Source: CAWJJM01 sp963843275 (GTDB lineage Bacteria > Acidobacteriota > Thermoanaerobaculia > Multivoradales > JBCCEF01). From it: DNA of 64,000 nucleotides. Shown here piece by piece: positions 17,194 through 26,728 of this stretch. The translations under genes and the position numbers were made by a program. The DNA lies in the NCBI GenBank assembly GCA_963843275.1, contig CAWJJM010000009.1:1-64000 (forward strand), given 5' to 3'. The notes under the pieces were generated by a model. That model was not told where the DNA came from, searched no databases, and saw only the letters and a list, made by a program, of their open reading frames with translations. How positions within the stretch are numbered: position 1 is the stretch's first letter; each line of letters starts with the position of its first letter.

Positions 17194-17698
17194 ATGAGCC
17201 CGGCCCCCGCCACTCCGCTCGACGTCTTCCGCCACCAGGCGCGGCTGGTCCGCGAGGTGGTGCGGATCAACCTGGAGGGCGTGACCCACGAGGAGAGCCT
17301 GGTGCGCCCGCGGCCCGCCGGCAACTGCATCAACTGGGTCCTCGCCCACCTGCTGCAGGTCTACGACGCGTCGCTGCCGATGCTGGGGCAGGAGCCGGTG
17401 ATGGGCGAGCGGCTGCGCCGCTTCGCGCGCGGCTCGGCGCCGCTCGAGGACGACGGCGAGGCGCTTGCCCTTCGCCGAGCTGGCCGACGCCTGGAGCGAG
17501 GTCACCGCGCGGGTCGACGCCGGTCTCGCCGGCCTGGACCCCGCGGCGCTCGCCGCCCCGGCGCCGCCGGGCCCGGGCACGGGTCCCGGCGACACGCTCG
17601 GCACCCTGATCGGCACCACCCTGTTCCACCAGGCCTACCACGCCGGCCAGCTCGGCGTGCTGCGCCGCGTCGCCGGCAAGCGCGGCGCGATCGCCTGA
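17194..17698 (+). CDS. DinB-family protein (one frame change)
   Basis: ATG 17194 follows GGAGGAGA. The product begins MSPAPATPLDVFRHQARLVR and contains NCINWVLAHLLQVYDASLPM. Near 17462 one base shifts the frame to PFAELADAWSEVTARVDAGL, and the protein ends TLIGTTLFHQAYHAGQLGVL RRVAGKRGAIA. His residues at WVLAHLL and FHQAYHAGQ correspond to the metal site of DinB four-helix proteins. About 168 aa, normal for the family. It is divergent from marR and shares the operator region. Members include thiol transferases using bacillithiol or similar, so a detoxification role would fit; this is inference. Confidence 0.75.
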
Positions 17699-17745
17699 GC
17701 CGACGGCGCGGTATGCTGGGGGACCGCCCTGGAAAGGAGACGGAC

Positions 17746-18468
17746 ATGGACATCCTCAGCGAGATCCGCGCGCAGCTCGACGGCGGCGCGCTCGACGGGC
17801 TGGCGCGGCAGATCGGCGCCGGGCGGCCCGAGACCGAGCGCGCGGTCGGCGCCGCCCTGCCGATGATCGTCGGCGGCCTGGCGCGCAACGCCAACCGGTC
17901 GCCGCAGGCGGCCCACGCCCTGGCCCACGCCCTCGACCGCGACCACGACCCGTCGCTGCTCGAGCAGCTCGGCGGAGCGCTCGCCGGGGGCGGCGGGGCG
18001 GGCGGCGGCCTGGCCGCCGGCCTCGGCTCCCTGCTGGGCGGCGGCTCCGCGGCGGGGGGCGGCGGGCTCGGCGACCTCGCCGGCGCCCTGTTCGGCGGTG
18101 GCGGCGCGGGGACGAAGGCGCTCGACGGGGCGGGCATCCTCGGGCACGTCTTCGGCGACCGCCGCGGCGCGGTCGAGCACGGCGTCGGGCGCGCCGCCGG
18201 CCTCGAGCAGGGGCAGGCGGGTCAGCTCCTCCGGCTCCTCGCCCCGGTGGTGATGAGCGCGCTGGCCAAGGTCAAGCAGCAGCGCGGGCTCGACGGCGGC
18301 GGGCTGGCCGAGGTGCTGGGCCACGAGCGCCGCGAGATCGAGACGCGGGCCCCCGGCGTCTCCCACGGCGGGCTCGCCGCGATCCTCGACCGCGACGGCG
18401 ACGGCGAGATCGCCGACGACGTCGCCTCCATGGGCGCCAGCTTCGCCAAGGCGTTCTTCTCCCGCTGA
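17746..18468 (+). CDS. DUF937-family protein
   Basis: ATG 17746 follows AAAGGAGACGG. The 240-aa protein starts MDILSEIRAQLDGGALDGLA and has ETERAVGAALPMIVGGLARN, the DUF937 opening. A long Gly/Ala-rich, Leu-spaced middle follows, then ILGHVFGDRRGAVEHGVGRA, QLLRLLAPVVMSALAKVKQQ and a C-terminal EF-hand-like loop, DRDGDGEIADDV. The family is widespread and uncharacterised. There is no signal peptide. The calcium-loop-like tail is a known feature of some members. It is followed 51 bp later by dodecin. Confidence 0.8.
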   Translation: MDILSEIRAQLDGGALDGLARQIGAGRPETERAVGAALPMIVGGLARNANRSPQAAHALAHALDRDHDPSLLEQLGGALAGGGGAGGGLAAGLGSLLGGGSAAGGGGLGDLAGALFGGGGAGTKALDGAGILGHVFGDRRGAVEHGVGRAAGLEQGQAGQLLRLLAPVVMSALAKVKQQRGLDGGGLAEVLGHERREIETRAPGVSHGGLAAILDRDGDGEIADDVASMGASFAKAFFSR

Positions 18469-18519
18469 GCCCGGAGCGGCGCAGCGGACCCGACGACGAC
18501 ACCACCGAAAGGAACCACC

Positions 18520-18723
18520 ATGCCGATCGCCAAGGTCACCGAGATCTCCTGCCGCTCGACCGAGAGCTTCGAGGACGCCATCCGCCAGGGTATCGAGCGC
18601 GCCGACAAGACGCTCGACAAGGTCCGCGGCGCCTGGGTCAACGAGATGAAGGTCGAGGTCGACGACGGGGAGATCACCGCCTTCCAGGTCAACCTGAAGG
18701 TGACGTTCGTCCTGAAGGACTGA
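18520..18723 (+). CDS. Dodecin
   Basis: ATG 18520 follows AAAGGAACC. The 67-aa product MPIAKVTEISCRSTESFEDA, IRQGIERADKTLDKVRGAWV, NEMKVEVDDGEITAFQVNLK, VTFVLKD matches dodecins end to end: strand, helix, two strands, with the flavin-stacking Trp in GAWV. Dodecins form 12-mers that store and buffer flavins or bind CoA. The sequence before ATG shows no clear promoter, and it may be transcribed with the DUF937 gene. Confidence 0.9.
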   Translation: MPIAKVTEISCRSTESFEDAIRQGIERADKTLDKVRGAWVNEMKVEVDDGEITAFQVNLKVTFVLKD

Positions 18724-18797
18724 GCCGGCTCCCGGGCGCGACAGGGGAGGTTCCCGAGGTCTCCGGGCCCGCTGCGGTGTAAGCTGCTTCCCACCCG

Positions 18798-21524
18798 ATG
18801 ATCGGCGAACGCCTGGGGCACTTCCACATCACCGCCAAGCTGGGAGAGGGCGGCATGGGCGAGGTGTACCGCGCCCGCGACGAGCGGCTGGGGCGCGAGG
18901 TGGCGGTCAAGGTGCTGCCGGCGGCGTTCGTCGCCGACCACGACCGGCTGGCCCGCTTCGAGCGCGAGGCCCGGGTGCTGGCGCAGCTCCACCACCCGCG
19001 GATCGCCTCGGTCTTCGGCCTCGAGGAGTCCGACGGGGTGCGGGCCCTGGTGATGGAGCTGGTCGAGGGGCCGACGCTCGCCGAGCGCCTGCGCGAGGGG
19101 CCGCTGGCGCCGGCCGAGGCGCTGCGCATCGCGCGGCAGATCGCCGAGGCCCTCGAGGCGGCGCACGACAAGGGGATCGTGCACCGCGACCTCAAGCCGC
19201 AGAACGTCAAGCTGACGCCCGAGGGCGAGGTCAAGGTCCTCGACTTCGGCCTCGCCAAGGCGATGGAGCCGGCGGGCGCCGCCTCCGCCGGGGCTCCCGA
19301 CCTGCTGGCGTCGCCGACCCTGATGAACTCCCCGACCCTGTCGGTCACCGGCACCCGCCTGGGGGTCATCCTCGGCACCGCCGGCTACATGGCGCCGGAG
19401 CAGGCGCGCGGCCAGGTGGTGGACGAGCGGGCCGACGTCTGGGCCTTCGGGGTGGTGCTCTACGAGATGCTGACCGGCGCCCGGCTGTTCACCGGCGAGA
19501 CGGTCACCGACACGCTGGCGGCCGTGCTCAAGACCGAGCCCGACTACGGGGCGCTGCCGGCGGACACCCCGCCGCCGGTGCGGCGGCTGCTGCGGCGCTG
19601 CCTGACGCGGCCGCCGCGCAACCGGCTGCACGCCATCGCCGACGCGCGGATCGTCCTCGACGAGGTGCTGGCGGGGGAGGTCGAGGAGGAGGACGGACCG
19701 GGCGTGGCCGTTCCGGCGGGCACGCCACCGCTGTGGCGGCGGCTGGCGCCCTGGCTGGGCGGCGCGGTCGTAGGTGGCGCCCTGGCGCTGCTGGCCTTCT
19801 CGTGGCGGGGCGGGCCGCCGGTCGCTCCCGGCGCCGGCGGGACGACGATCCGGACGCTGGTCTCCGCCGGCGTCTCGCTGGATCCCTCGGTGTCGCCGGA
19901 CGGCCGCAGCCTGGCCTTCGAGTCGACGCGCGACGGCGCCGACCGGATCTGGATCAAGGACCTGACCAGCGGCTCGGAGTCGGTGCTGGTCGACCGGCCG
20001 TCCTATCTGCCCGCCTTCTCTCCGGACGGGACCAGCGTCCTGTTCCTGGTCGACGGTGGCGCCAGGCCGGATCTGTACCGGACCTCGCTGGCCACGCGCG
20101 AGGTCCGGCTGGTGGCCCGCGACGCCCTCGACGGCGACTGGGCGCCGGACGGCCGCAGCATCGTCTTCCTGCGCGACTACGACCGGGAGGCCAGCCGGGG
20201 AGGCGGCGAGCTGGTGACCGCCGTCTCGGCGGGGGGCGGCGAGAAGGTGCTCTACCGCGACCCCCGCAAGCGCATGAACGAGCCCCGCTGGTCCCCGGAC
20301 GGCCGGCGGATCGCCCTGGTCCTCAACTCGTTCCAGGCCGGTGCCTCCGACCGCATCGGCGTGGTGGACGCGGCGAGCGGCCGCCTCGCGGAGTTTTCGC
20401 TCGACCCGCTCCCCGGCGCCGGCAACAAGGTCCGCGGCCTCGCCTGGATGTCGGCCCGCGAGCTGGTGATCCTGGCCCTCGACTCCCCGGAGCAGATCGG
20501 CGTCTCCGGGCGGGTCGTCGCCCTCGACGTCGGCACCGGGTCGTTCCGGACCCTGTTGCCCCTGGCCAACGTCGGGTGGGGGATCGACCGCGCCGGGCCG
20601 GGATCGTTGATCGTCGGCATCGGGTCGACCGACCAGAGCCTCCACGAGGCGCGCCGCGACGCCACCGGTGCCTGGGCGGATCCGGTCCTGCGGACGCAGG
20701 GTCCTTTCCGCGACCGGCAGCCGTTCTACTCGCCGGACGGCCGCTGGCTGCTGTTCACCTCGACCCGCAGCGGCAACCTCGACCTGTGGCGGATCGACCG
20801 GACCACCGGCGAGCTGCAGCGCCTGACCGAGGACGAGGCCGACGACTGGGACCCGGCGACGAGCCCGGACGGCCGGCACCTGCTGTTCAGCTCCAACCGC
20901 AGCGGCCGGTTCGAGGTCTGGATGGCGGAAGCCGACGGCAGCGCGCCGCGGCCGGTGACCGACTTCGAGAACGCGCAGAATCCCACCATGACCGCCGACG
21001 GCGAGTGGATCGTCTTCGTGCGGCAGGCGGCGCCCGAAGGACAGAACGGGATCTGGAAGATCCACCCGGACGGCACCGGTGCCGAGCTGGTCGCGGCGGG
21101 CAACTACCTGATCCCCGACACCAGCCCCGACGGCCGCTACGTCGCCGTCCGCGCCACCGGCCCGCGGCGGATCCTCCGCGTCTCCGACGGCCGTCTGGTC
21201 GGCGGCGATCTCGACGGGACCGACCGCTACCGATGGACCGTCGAGGACGGGCGCACCTGGCTGTGGTGCATCGGCGCCCTCACCGAGAGTGACGGCGACA
21301 TCCGCCGCTACCCGTTCGACCCGGCCACCGGGACCGTCGGCACGCCCGAGATCCTCGTTCCCGCCGGGGCCGGCGACGCGGCGGCTCCGACCGAGGCCGC
21401 TCCCTCCCGCATCCCGGAGAGCCTCGGCGTGGCGCCGGACGGCTCGGCGGTGACCTTCGCCGGTTTCGCCAACCGCCGCGGCCAGCTCCTCCGCATCGAC
21501 GGGCTGTCGGGGCTCGCGGAGTAG
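18798..21524 (+). CDS. Membrane Ser/Thr protein kinase with C-terminal TolB/PD40 propeller
   Basis: The 908-aa protein opens MIGERLGHFHITAKLGEGGM with the glycine loop GEGGMGEVYRARD. It has the VAIK-type Lys in EVAVKVLPAAF, the catalytic loop IVHRDLKPQNVKL, DFGLAKAMEP and the activation-segment GTAGYMAPEQARG. A single membrane helix lies at about residues 318-338 (WLGGAVVGGALALLAFSW). The outer part is built of PD40 blades with repeated SPDGRxLxFxS motifs. Such PknB-type kinases fused to propellers are numerous in Acidobacteriota. The cytoplasmic kinase is probably controlled by the periplasmic propeller. A TAAGCT box lies 12 nt before the ATG. Confidence 0.9.
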   Translation: MIGERLGHFHITAKLGEGGMGEVYRARDERLGREVAVKVLPAAFVADHDRLARFEREARVLAQLHHPRIASVFGLEESDGVRALVMELVEGPTLAERLREGPLAPAEALRIARQIAEALEAAHDKGIVHRDLKPQNVKLTPEGEVKVLDFGLAKAMEPAGAASAGAPDLLASPTLMNSPTLSVTGTRLGVILGTAGYMAPEQARGQVVDERADVWAFGVVLYEMLTGARLFTGETVTDTLAAVLKTEPDYGALPADTPPPVRRLLRRCLTRPPRNRLHAIADARIVLDEVLAGEVEEEDGPGVAVPAGTPPLWRRLAPWLGGAVVGGALALLAFSWRGGPPVAPGAGGTTIRTLVSAGVSLDPSVSPDGRSLAFESTRDGADRIWIKDLTSGSESVLVDRPSYLPAFSPDGTSVLFLVDGGARPDLYRTSLATREVRLVARDALDGDWAPDGRSIVFLRDYDREASRGGGELVTAVSAGGGEKVLYRDPRKRMNEPRWSPDGRRIALVLNSFQAGASDRIGVVDAASGRLAEFSLDPLPGAGNKVRGLAWMSARELVILALDSPEQIGVSGRVVALDVGTGSFRTLLPLANVGWGIDRAGPGSLIVGIGSTDQSLHEARRDATGAWADPVLRTQGPFRDRQPFYSPDGRWLLFTSTRSGNLDLWRIDRTTGELQRLTEDEADDWDPATSPDGRHLLFSSNRSGRFEVWMAEADGSAPRPVTDFENAQNPTMTADGEWIVFVRQAAPEGQNGIWKIHPDGTGAELVAAGNYLIPDTSPDGRYVAVRATGPRRILRVSDGRLVGGDLDGTDRYRWTVEDGRTWLWCIGALTESDGDIRRYPFDPATGTVGTPEILVPAGAGDAAAPTEAAPSRIPESLGVAPDGSAVTFAGFANRRGQLLRIDGLSGLAE

Positions 21525-21549
21525 GCGGGGCGGCGCGCCGCGCGAGCCG

Positions 21550-22212
21550 ATGAGCGAGGGGGCGCCGGTTGCCGACCTCCTGCCCCCCGAGGCGTACCGC
21601 GAGGAGCTCGCGGCGATGCCGCTCGCCCGCACGGGGCTGGTCGCGGGGATCGCCTTCGCCCTCCTTTTCGGGGTCGGCTTCCCGCTGCTGGCTCGGCTCG
21701 CCGGGCTGCCGGGGGCCGACGCCCCGGGCGCGGGGCGGTTCTTCCTCCTGGCCGCCCTGCTCTCCGGCGCCCTCTTCGGCCTGTCGTTCCCGGTCCTCCT
21801 GCGGCACCGGCTCCGCGCCACCCTCGAGCGGATGGTCGCCGGCTCCGGGGCGTTCGCCATCCCCCGGCCCGAGGGGCGGTGGACCTGGCGCGTGCGCGGC
21901 AACCTGCGGCGCGGGTGGCGGGAGGTCGGGGGCGCGCTCTTCGCCGCCCCGGGCGTCGCGACGTTCGTGCCGCACGCGGCGAACCTGCCGGGGGACCGGC
22001 GGCCGATCGAGATCGTGCGCGGCGGCGGCGCGACGGTCCGCCTGGCGCGGCCGCACGCCGCGCTCGTGGCCCGTCTCGACCGTTTCCTCGCCCGTCCGGT
22101 GGTGGAGATCGCGACCCCCGCCCGTGTCTGGCGTCTCCGGGTGCCGCGGGCCGCGACGGTCGCCGCTGCGCTCGACGCCCTTCTCGGCGCGGGCGCGCCG
22201 CGGGAGCCGTGA
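21550..22212 (+). CDS. Two-helix membrane protein of unknown function
   Basis: ATG 21550 starts 25 bp after the kinase stop, so it is probably in the same transcript. The 220-aa product has two membrane helices: TGLVAGIAFALLFGVGFPLL and RFFLLAALLSGALFGLSFPV. A basic domain follows with RHRLRATLERMVAGSGAFAI, RVRGNLRRGWREVGGALFAA and RVWRLRVPRAATVAAALDAL. The pattern suggests a small membrane anchor with a cytosolic PH-like or GRAM-like domain, but no family is recognised. Confidence 0.65.
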   Translation: MSEGAPVADLLPPEAYREELAAMPLARTGLVAGIAFALLFGVGFPLLARLAGLPGADAPGAGRFFLLAALLSGALFGLSFPVLLRHRLRATLERMVAGSGAFAIPRPEGRWTWRVRGNLRRGWREVGGALFAAPGVATFVPHAANLPGDRRPIEIVRGGGATVRLARPHAALVARLDRFLARPVVEIATPARVWRLRVPRAATVAAALDALLGAGAPREP

Positions 22213-22290
22213 AACGAAAGGGAGCAGGGCGCGCCGGGCCCGAGGGCTGTGGTAACTTTCTTTCGTTCTTGTTGACGTGTTCCTTTCGTT
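22213..22290. promoter_or_regulatory. Inverted CTTTCGTT repeats before the DUF4388 gene
   Basis: AACGAAAGG (22213-22221) is inverted as CCTTTCGTT (22282-22290), and CTTTCGTT occurs again at 22260-22267. TTGACG lies at 22272-22277 but no -10 follows at a proper distance. The low-GC islet hints at a promoter or operator before ATG 22309. Confidence 0.3.
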
Positions 22291-22308
22291 CGCGGAGGTG
22301 ACGACGAG

Positions 22309-23430
22309 ATGGCCCTGTTCGGTACCCTGGCCGATCTTCCTCTCGCCGACCTGGTCCACCTGCTGGAGAAGAAGCAGCTCACCGGTCGGTTGACCGTGAC
22401 CAACACCGACGGTCACGGCATGCTGGTGTTCCGCGGCGGCCGGGTGATCTATGCGGCCACCAACGGTCCCCGGGAGACCGTCGGCAGCATGCTCGTGCAC
22501 CGCAAGATCATCACCCCGTCGACCCTCAGCGAGGCCCTCGGCAAGCAGGCGCGGTCGCAGCAGGAGCGGCGGCTCGGCGGCGTCCTGCTCGAGATGGGCG
22601 TCGTCGACGAGGCGACGCTGCGGGAGCTGATGCACGAGCAGGTGGGGCGGGTGATGAAGGAGCTGCTGCGCTGGCGTCACGGCTTCGTGCGCTTCGTGGC
22701 GCTCGACATCCCGGAGCGGGGCGAGATCGCGGTGGACGCCCGCGACTTCCTGCTGCAGGAGGGCCTGGCGACCGAGCGGGTGCTGTTCGACATCATGTCG
22801 CAGCTCGCCGAGGACGCCGACGACACCCAGGACCGGCTCCTCCTCGACGCCCTCGCCGACGGCGAGCGGCCGGTGCCGGACCGGGTGGCGACCGAGGACC
22901 GCAGCCTCAAGCACATCATGAGCGAGATCCGCTCGCTGCAGTTCACCGGCGAGGTGACGCTGAACATCCTCCGCCTGGCGAGCGGCCTGCTCGCCCGCGG
23001 CGCGGTGTTCCTCAACGCCGCCCACGCCTTCGAAGGGGTCGGCCAGTTCGGCTTCGACAGCGACGGCCAGCCGGGCTCGGACGAGCGGGTGCGGGCCCTG
23101 CGCATCCCCAACGACGAGCCGTCGCTGTTCTACGACGTCACCGAGCAGCGCGAGACCTACGTCGGGCCGCTGGAGCACCGCTACTGGAACGTCAAGCTGG
23201 CCCGCGACCTGGGCGGCGGCCTGCCGCGCGAGGTCGCCGTCGTGCCGTTGCTCGTCGACGACCGGGTCCGGCTGCTGTTCTACGGCGACAACCACCCGCT
23301 GGACGAGCCGATCGGGGACCTCGAGAGGCTCGAGCTGGTGATGCTCCAGGCCGGCCTGGCGATCGAGAAGGCCGTCCTCGAGAAGAAGGTCCAGGCCGCC
23401 GGCCTGGCGGCGTCCCCGCCGGCGGGCTGA
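22309..23430 (+). CDS. DUF4388 (PATAN) protein with C-terminal GAF-like domain
   Basis: ATG 22309 follows GGAGGTGACG. The N-terminal DUF4388 domain reads MALFGTLADLPLADLVHLLE, KKQLTGRLTVTNTDGHGMLV and FRGGRVIYAATNGPRETVGS. A helical part follows: KIITPSTLSEALGKQ and RLGGVLLEMGVVDEATLREL. The C-terminal about 190 residues resemble GAF domains (ILRLASGLLARGAVFLNAAH, ...REVAVVPLLVDDRVRLLFYG). DUF4388 proteins occur with two-component, gliding and chemosensory systems in delta-proteobacteria and Acidobacteriota. No output domain is present, so it probably acts through protein contacts. 373 aa, intact. Confidence 0.82.
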   Translation: MALFGTLADLPLADLVHLLEKKQLTGRLTVTNTDGHGMLVFRGGRVIYAATNGPRETVGSMLVHRKIITPSTLSEALGKQARSQQERRLGGVLLEMGVVDEATLRELMHEQVGRVMKELLRWRHGFVRFVALDIPERGEIAVDARDFLLQEGLATERVLFDIMSQLAEDADDTQDRLLLDALADGERPVPDRVATEDRSLKHIMSEIRSLQFTGEVTLNILRLASGLLARGAVFLNAAHAFEGVGQFGFDSDGQPGSDERVRALRIPNDEPSLFYDVTEQRETYVGPLEHRYWNVKLARDLGGGLPREVAVVPLLVDDRVRLLFYGDNHPLDEPIGDLERLELVMLQAGLAIEKAVLEKKVQAAGLAASPPAG

Positions 23431-23524
23431 GCCGCGCCCGCCCGGGCGCGGGGCTCCGGGGCGGCTAGAATCGCCGGCACCGAGCGCCTGGCTGCCCACC
23501 TCCCCCGACCGCCTGGAGATCCCG

Positions 23525-26500
23525 ATGCCGCGACGCCGTCGCTTCCTGCTTCCGTTCCTCGCCGCCCTGCTCCTCGCGCCGGCCGTCCGCGCCGCGCCGG
23601 TCGACCCGGCGCTCTTCTCGGACCTCCACTGGCGCCTCGTCGGCCCGTTCCGCGGCGGCCGCGTGCTGGCGGTGTCGGGGGTGCCGGGGGAGCCGGACCA
23701 CTTCTACTTCGGCGCCGTCAACGGCGGGGTGTGGGAGACGGTCGACGCCGGGCGCACCTGGAAGCCGATCTTCGACGACCAGCCGGTGGCGTCGATCGGC
23801 GCCCTGGCGGTGGCGCCGTCGGACCCGCGGGTGCTCTACGCCGGCACCGGCGAGGCCGACATGCGGTCGGACATCGCGCAGGGCGAAGGCGTCTTCAAGT
23901 CCCTCGACGGCGGCGCCACCTGGCGCTTCGCCGGCCTCGGCGACTCGCAGCAGATCGGCCGCGTCCAGGTGGATCCGCGCGACCCCGACGTGGTCTTCGT
24001 GGCGGCGCTCGGCCACCCCTACGGCCCCAACGCCGAGCGCGGGCTCTTCAAGTCGACCGACGGCGGCGGGCACTGGCGCAAGGTCCTCGGCCCGGACGCC
24101 GACACCGGGGCGATCGACGTCGTCCTCGAGCCCGGGAACCCGGACGTCGTCTACGCGGCGCTGTGGCAGACGCGGCGGCCGCCGTGGAACATCTACCCGC
24201 CGTCGAACGGCCCCGGCTCCGGCCTCTACCGGTCCACCGACGGCGGCGAGCACTGGACGCGGATCGAGGGCCGCGGCTTCGCGGCGGCGCCGGGGCGCAT
24301 CGGCCTGGCGGTGGCGCCGAGCGAGCCGTCGCGCGTCTACGCCCTGGTCGACGCCGACGCGGGCGGCCTCTACCGCTCGGACGACCGTGGCGCCACCTGG
24401 ACCCGGACCAGCGACGACGCGCGCATCTGGGGGCGGGGGTGGTACTTCGGCGGCGTCACCGTGGAGCCCCAGAACGCCGACGTCGTCTACGCCTGCAACA
24501 CGATCCTGCTGCGCTCGACCGACGGCGGCCGCACCTTCGCGCCGGTCGAGGGCGACGCCACCGGCGACGACTTCCACCAGCTCTGGATCGACCCGGCGCA
24601 CCCGGAGCGCCGCATCCTGGGGACCGACCAGGGGACCCTGGTGAGCGTCGACGGGGGGGCGAGCTGGAGCTCCTGGCACAACCAGCCGACGGCGCAGCTC
24701 TACCACGTGTCGACCGACCAGCGCTTCCCCTACTGGGTGTACGGCCCGCAGCAGGACTCGGGCGCCGTGGCGCTGCCCAGCCGCACCGCGACCTCCGACG
24801 GCATCACCATGGAGCAGTTCAAGGAGGTCACCGCCGGCGGCGAGGCGCACAACGTGGTGGTCGACCCGCTCGACCCGGACGTCATCTACGGCGGCACCGT
24901 CGACAAGCTCGACCTGCGCACCGAGCAGACCCGCTCGATCGATCCCACCGTCGCCCGCCCCGACCTGTGGCGCCGGGTGTGGACCCTGCCGCTGGCCTTC
25001 TCGCCGGTGGATCCGCGGGTGCTCTACTTCGCGCGGCAGCGCATCTTCCGCACCGCCGACGGCGGGTTGACCTGGGAGGTGGTCAGCCCGGACCTCACCC
25101 GCGAGGACCCCGGCGTGCCGCCGAACCTCGACGCGGCGACCGCGGCGCACGACCTCGGCACCGGCCCGCGGCGCGGCGTGGTCTACGCGCTGGCGCCGTC
25201 GCGGCTCGCCGCCGACGACCTGTGGGCGGGGACCGACGACGGCCTGGTGTGGCGCACCCGCGACGGCGGCGCCCACTGGGAGGACGTCACCCCGGAGGCG
25301 CTCACCCCGTGGTCGAAGGTGGGGATCGTCGAGGTCTCGCACTTCGACGCCGACACCGCCTACCTGGCGGTCGACCGGCACCGCCTCGACGACCGCCGGC
25401 CCTACGTCTACCGCACCCACGACGGCGGCGCGAGCTGGCAGCTCGCCGTCGCGGGCATCGCGCCGGACCACTTCGTCAACGCGGTGCGCGAAGACCCGGT
25501 GCGCCCCGGGCTGCTCTACGCGGCGACCGAGGAGGGCGTCTACTTCTCGCTCGACGACGGCGACCGCTGGCAGTCGCTCCAGCTCGGCCTGCCGGTGACC
25601 TCGGTCCGCGACCTGGTGGTCCACGGCGACGACCTGGTGATCGCCACCCACGGGCGCGGCATCTGGATCCTCGACGACGCCTCGCCGCTGCGCCAGCTCA
25701 CCCCCGAGGTGGCCGCCGCGGCGGCCTGGCTCTTCCAGCCGGCCACCGCCTTCCGCGAACGGCGCGCCGCCTTCACCGGGACGCCGCTGCCGAAGGACGA
25801 GCCGACGGCTCCCAACCCGCCGCTCGGCGCCCGCATCGACTACGCCCTCGGGGCGGCGCCGGCGGCACCGGTGACGCTCGACATCCACGACGCCGAGGGC
25901 ACCCTGGTCGGCCACTGGTCGAGCGCCGATCCGGTCGCGGCCCCGGACCCCGCCACGGACCGCATGGCGCCCCAGTGGTTCGTCCCCGGGGCGCACCTGG
26001 AGGCGACGCCGGGGATGCACCGCTTCGTCTGGGCGCCGCGCTACGCGCCGCCGCCGGAGCTGGCCGGCGAAGGCTCGTTCCGGCCGCGCGGCGTCTGGGC
26101 GCCGCCGGGGGAGTACGCGGTGACGCTGACCGTGGACGGGACCGCCCTGACCCGCACCCTCGAGCTCGCCCCCGACCCCCGGGTGACCCTCGACGCGGCC
26201 GGCTACCGGGCGGAGTTCGAGCTCGCCCGGCGGGTCGAGGCGCTGCAGGCCGCGGTGGCCGGCGCCGACGAGGCGGCCCGGGGCGTCCAGCGCCGGCTGA
26301 GCGCGCGCCGGGAGACCGCCGGCGGCGAGCTGGCGGCGGCCCTCGACGACCTCCAGGGACGGCTCTCGCTGCTGCGTGGCGTCGCGCCGGCCCCCAACCC
26401 GGCGAACGCCTGGGCCTTCCCGCCGCAGCGCATCGAGAGCCTGCGCTGGGTCGGCGGCGCGCTGGGCGAGCTGATGCAGATGGTCGACGGCGCCGACGCG

Positions 26501-26659
26501 GCCCCGTCGCCGGAGGCCCGCGCCGGCTACGCCGCCCTGGCGCCGGTGGTCGACGCCGCCCTGGCCGCGTGGCGGGGCTTCGTGGCGGGCGAGCTCGCCG
26601 CCGTCGACGCGCGCCTGCGGGGCGCCGGCGAGGAGCCGATCGCGCCGCCGGCGCCCTGA
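23525..26659 (+). CDS. Secreted VPS10/sortilin-type BNR-repeat protein
   Basis: The 1044-aa protein starts at ATG 23525 with the signal peptide MPRRRRFLLPFLAALLLAPA. The first about 700 residues form a beta-propeller with many Asp-box repeats: DAGRTWKPIF, DGGATWRFAG, DGGGHWRKVL, DGGEHWTRIE, DRGATWTRTS, DGGASWSSWH, DGGLTWEVVS, DGGAHWEDVT, DGGASWQLAV. A C-terminal region follows with IDYALGAAPAAPVTLDIHDA, GVWAPPGEYAVTLTVDG and helical tail AGYRAEFELARRVEALQAAV. This architecture is abundant in Acidobacteriota and is usually labelled glycosyl hydrolase or sortilin-like; catalytic residues of sialidases are not evident. A TAGAAT box lies at 23470-23475. Confidence 0.88.
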   Translation: MPRRRRFLLPFLAALLLAPAVRAAPVDPALFSDLHWRLVGPFRGGRVLAVSGVPGEPDHFYFGAVNGGVWETVDAGRTWKPIFDDQPVASIGALAVAPSDPRVLYAGTGEADMRSDIAQGEGVFKSLDGGATWRFAGLGDSQQIGRVQVDPRDPDVVFVAALGHPYGPNAERGLFKSTDGGGHWRKVLGPDADTGAIDVVLEPGNPDVVYAALWQTRRPPWNIYPPSNGPGSGLYRSTDGGEHWTRIEGRGFAAAPGRIGLAVAPSEPSRVYALVDADAGGLYRSDDRGATWTRTSDDARIWGRGWYFGGVTVEPQNADVVYACNTILLRSTDGGRTFAPVEGDATGDDFHQLWIDPAHPERRILGTDQGTLVSVDGGASWSSWHNQPTAQLYHVSTDQRFPYWVYGPQQDSGAVALPSRTATSDGITMEQFKEVTAGGEAHNVVVDPLDPDVIYGGTVDKLDLRTEQTRSIDPTVARPDLWRRVWTLPLAFSPVDPRVLYFARQRIFRTADGGLTWEVVSPDLTREDPGVPPNLDAATAAHDLGTGPRRGVVYALAPSRLAADDLWAGTDDGLVWRTRDGGAHWEDVTPEALTPWSKVGIVEVSHFDADTAYLAVDRHRLDDRRPYVYRTHDGGASWQLAVAGIAPDHFVNAVREDPVRPGLLYAATEEGVYFSLDDGDRWQSLQLGLPVTSVRDLVVHGDDLVIATHGRGIWILDDASPLRQLTPEVAAAAAWLFQPATAFRERRAAFTGTPLPKDEPTAPNPPLGARIDYALGAAPAAPVTLDIHDAEGTLVGHWSSADPVAAPDPATDRMAPQWFVPGAHLEATPGMHRFVWAPRYAPPPELAGEGSFRPRGVWAPPGEYAVTLTVDGTALTRTLELAPDPRVTLDAAGYRAEFELARRVEALQAAVAGADEAARGVQRRLSARRETAGGELAAALDDLQGRLSLLRGVAPAPNPANAWAFPPQRIESLRWVGGALGELMQMVDGADAAPSPEARAGYAALAPVVDAALAAWRGFVAGELAAVDARLRGAGEEPIAPPAP

Positions 26660-26666
26660 CGAAAAA

Positions 26667-26697
26667 GCCGGCCGGCCCAAGGGGAGGACCGGCCGGC
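26667..26697 (-). terminator. Intrinsic terminator of the minus-strand gene
   Basis: GCCGGCCGG (26667-26675) pairs with CCGGCCGGC (26689-26697) over a 13-nt loop. Read on the minus strand the stem is followed by TTTTT (26666-26662). It lies between two convergent genes and can serve the 26729-27331 gene. Confidence 0.75.
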
Positions 26698-26728
26698 ACC
26701 CGAGGAGGAGGAGGCTCGGGAAGCTCGT

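Noticed and set aside
22213..22290. A full sigma-70 promoter at the CTTTCGTT repeats
   Set aside because: TTGACG has no -10 at an acceptable distance, so only a tentative regulatory entry is given.
18222..22406. A very long open frame (over 1300 codons) antisense to the kinase and DUF4388 genes
   Set aside because: It is low-complexity Arg/Gly/Ala/Val sequence produced by third-position GC on the opposite strand. The sense strand carries clear kinase and propeller motifs.
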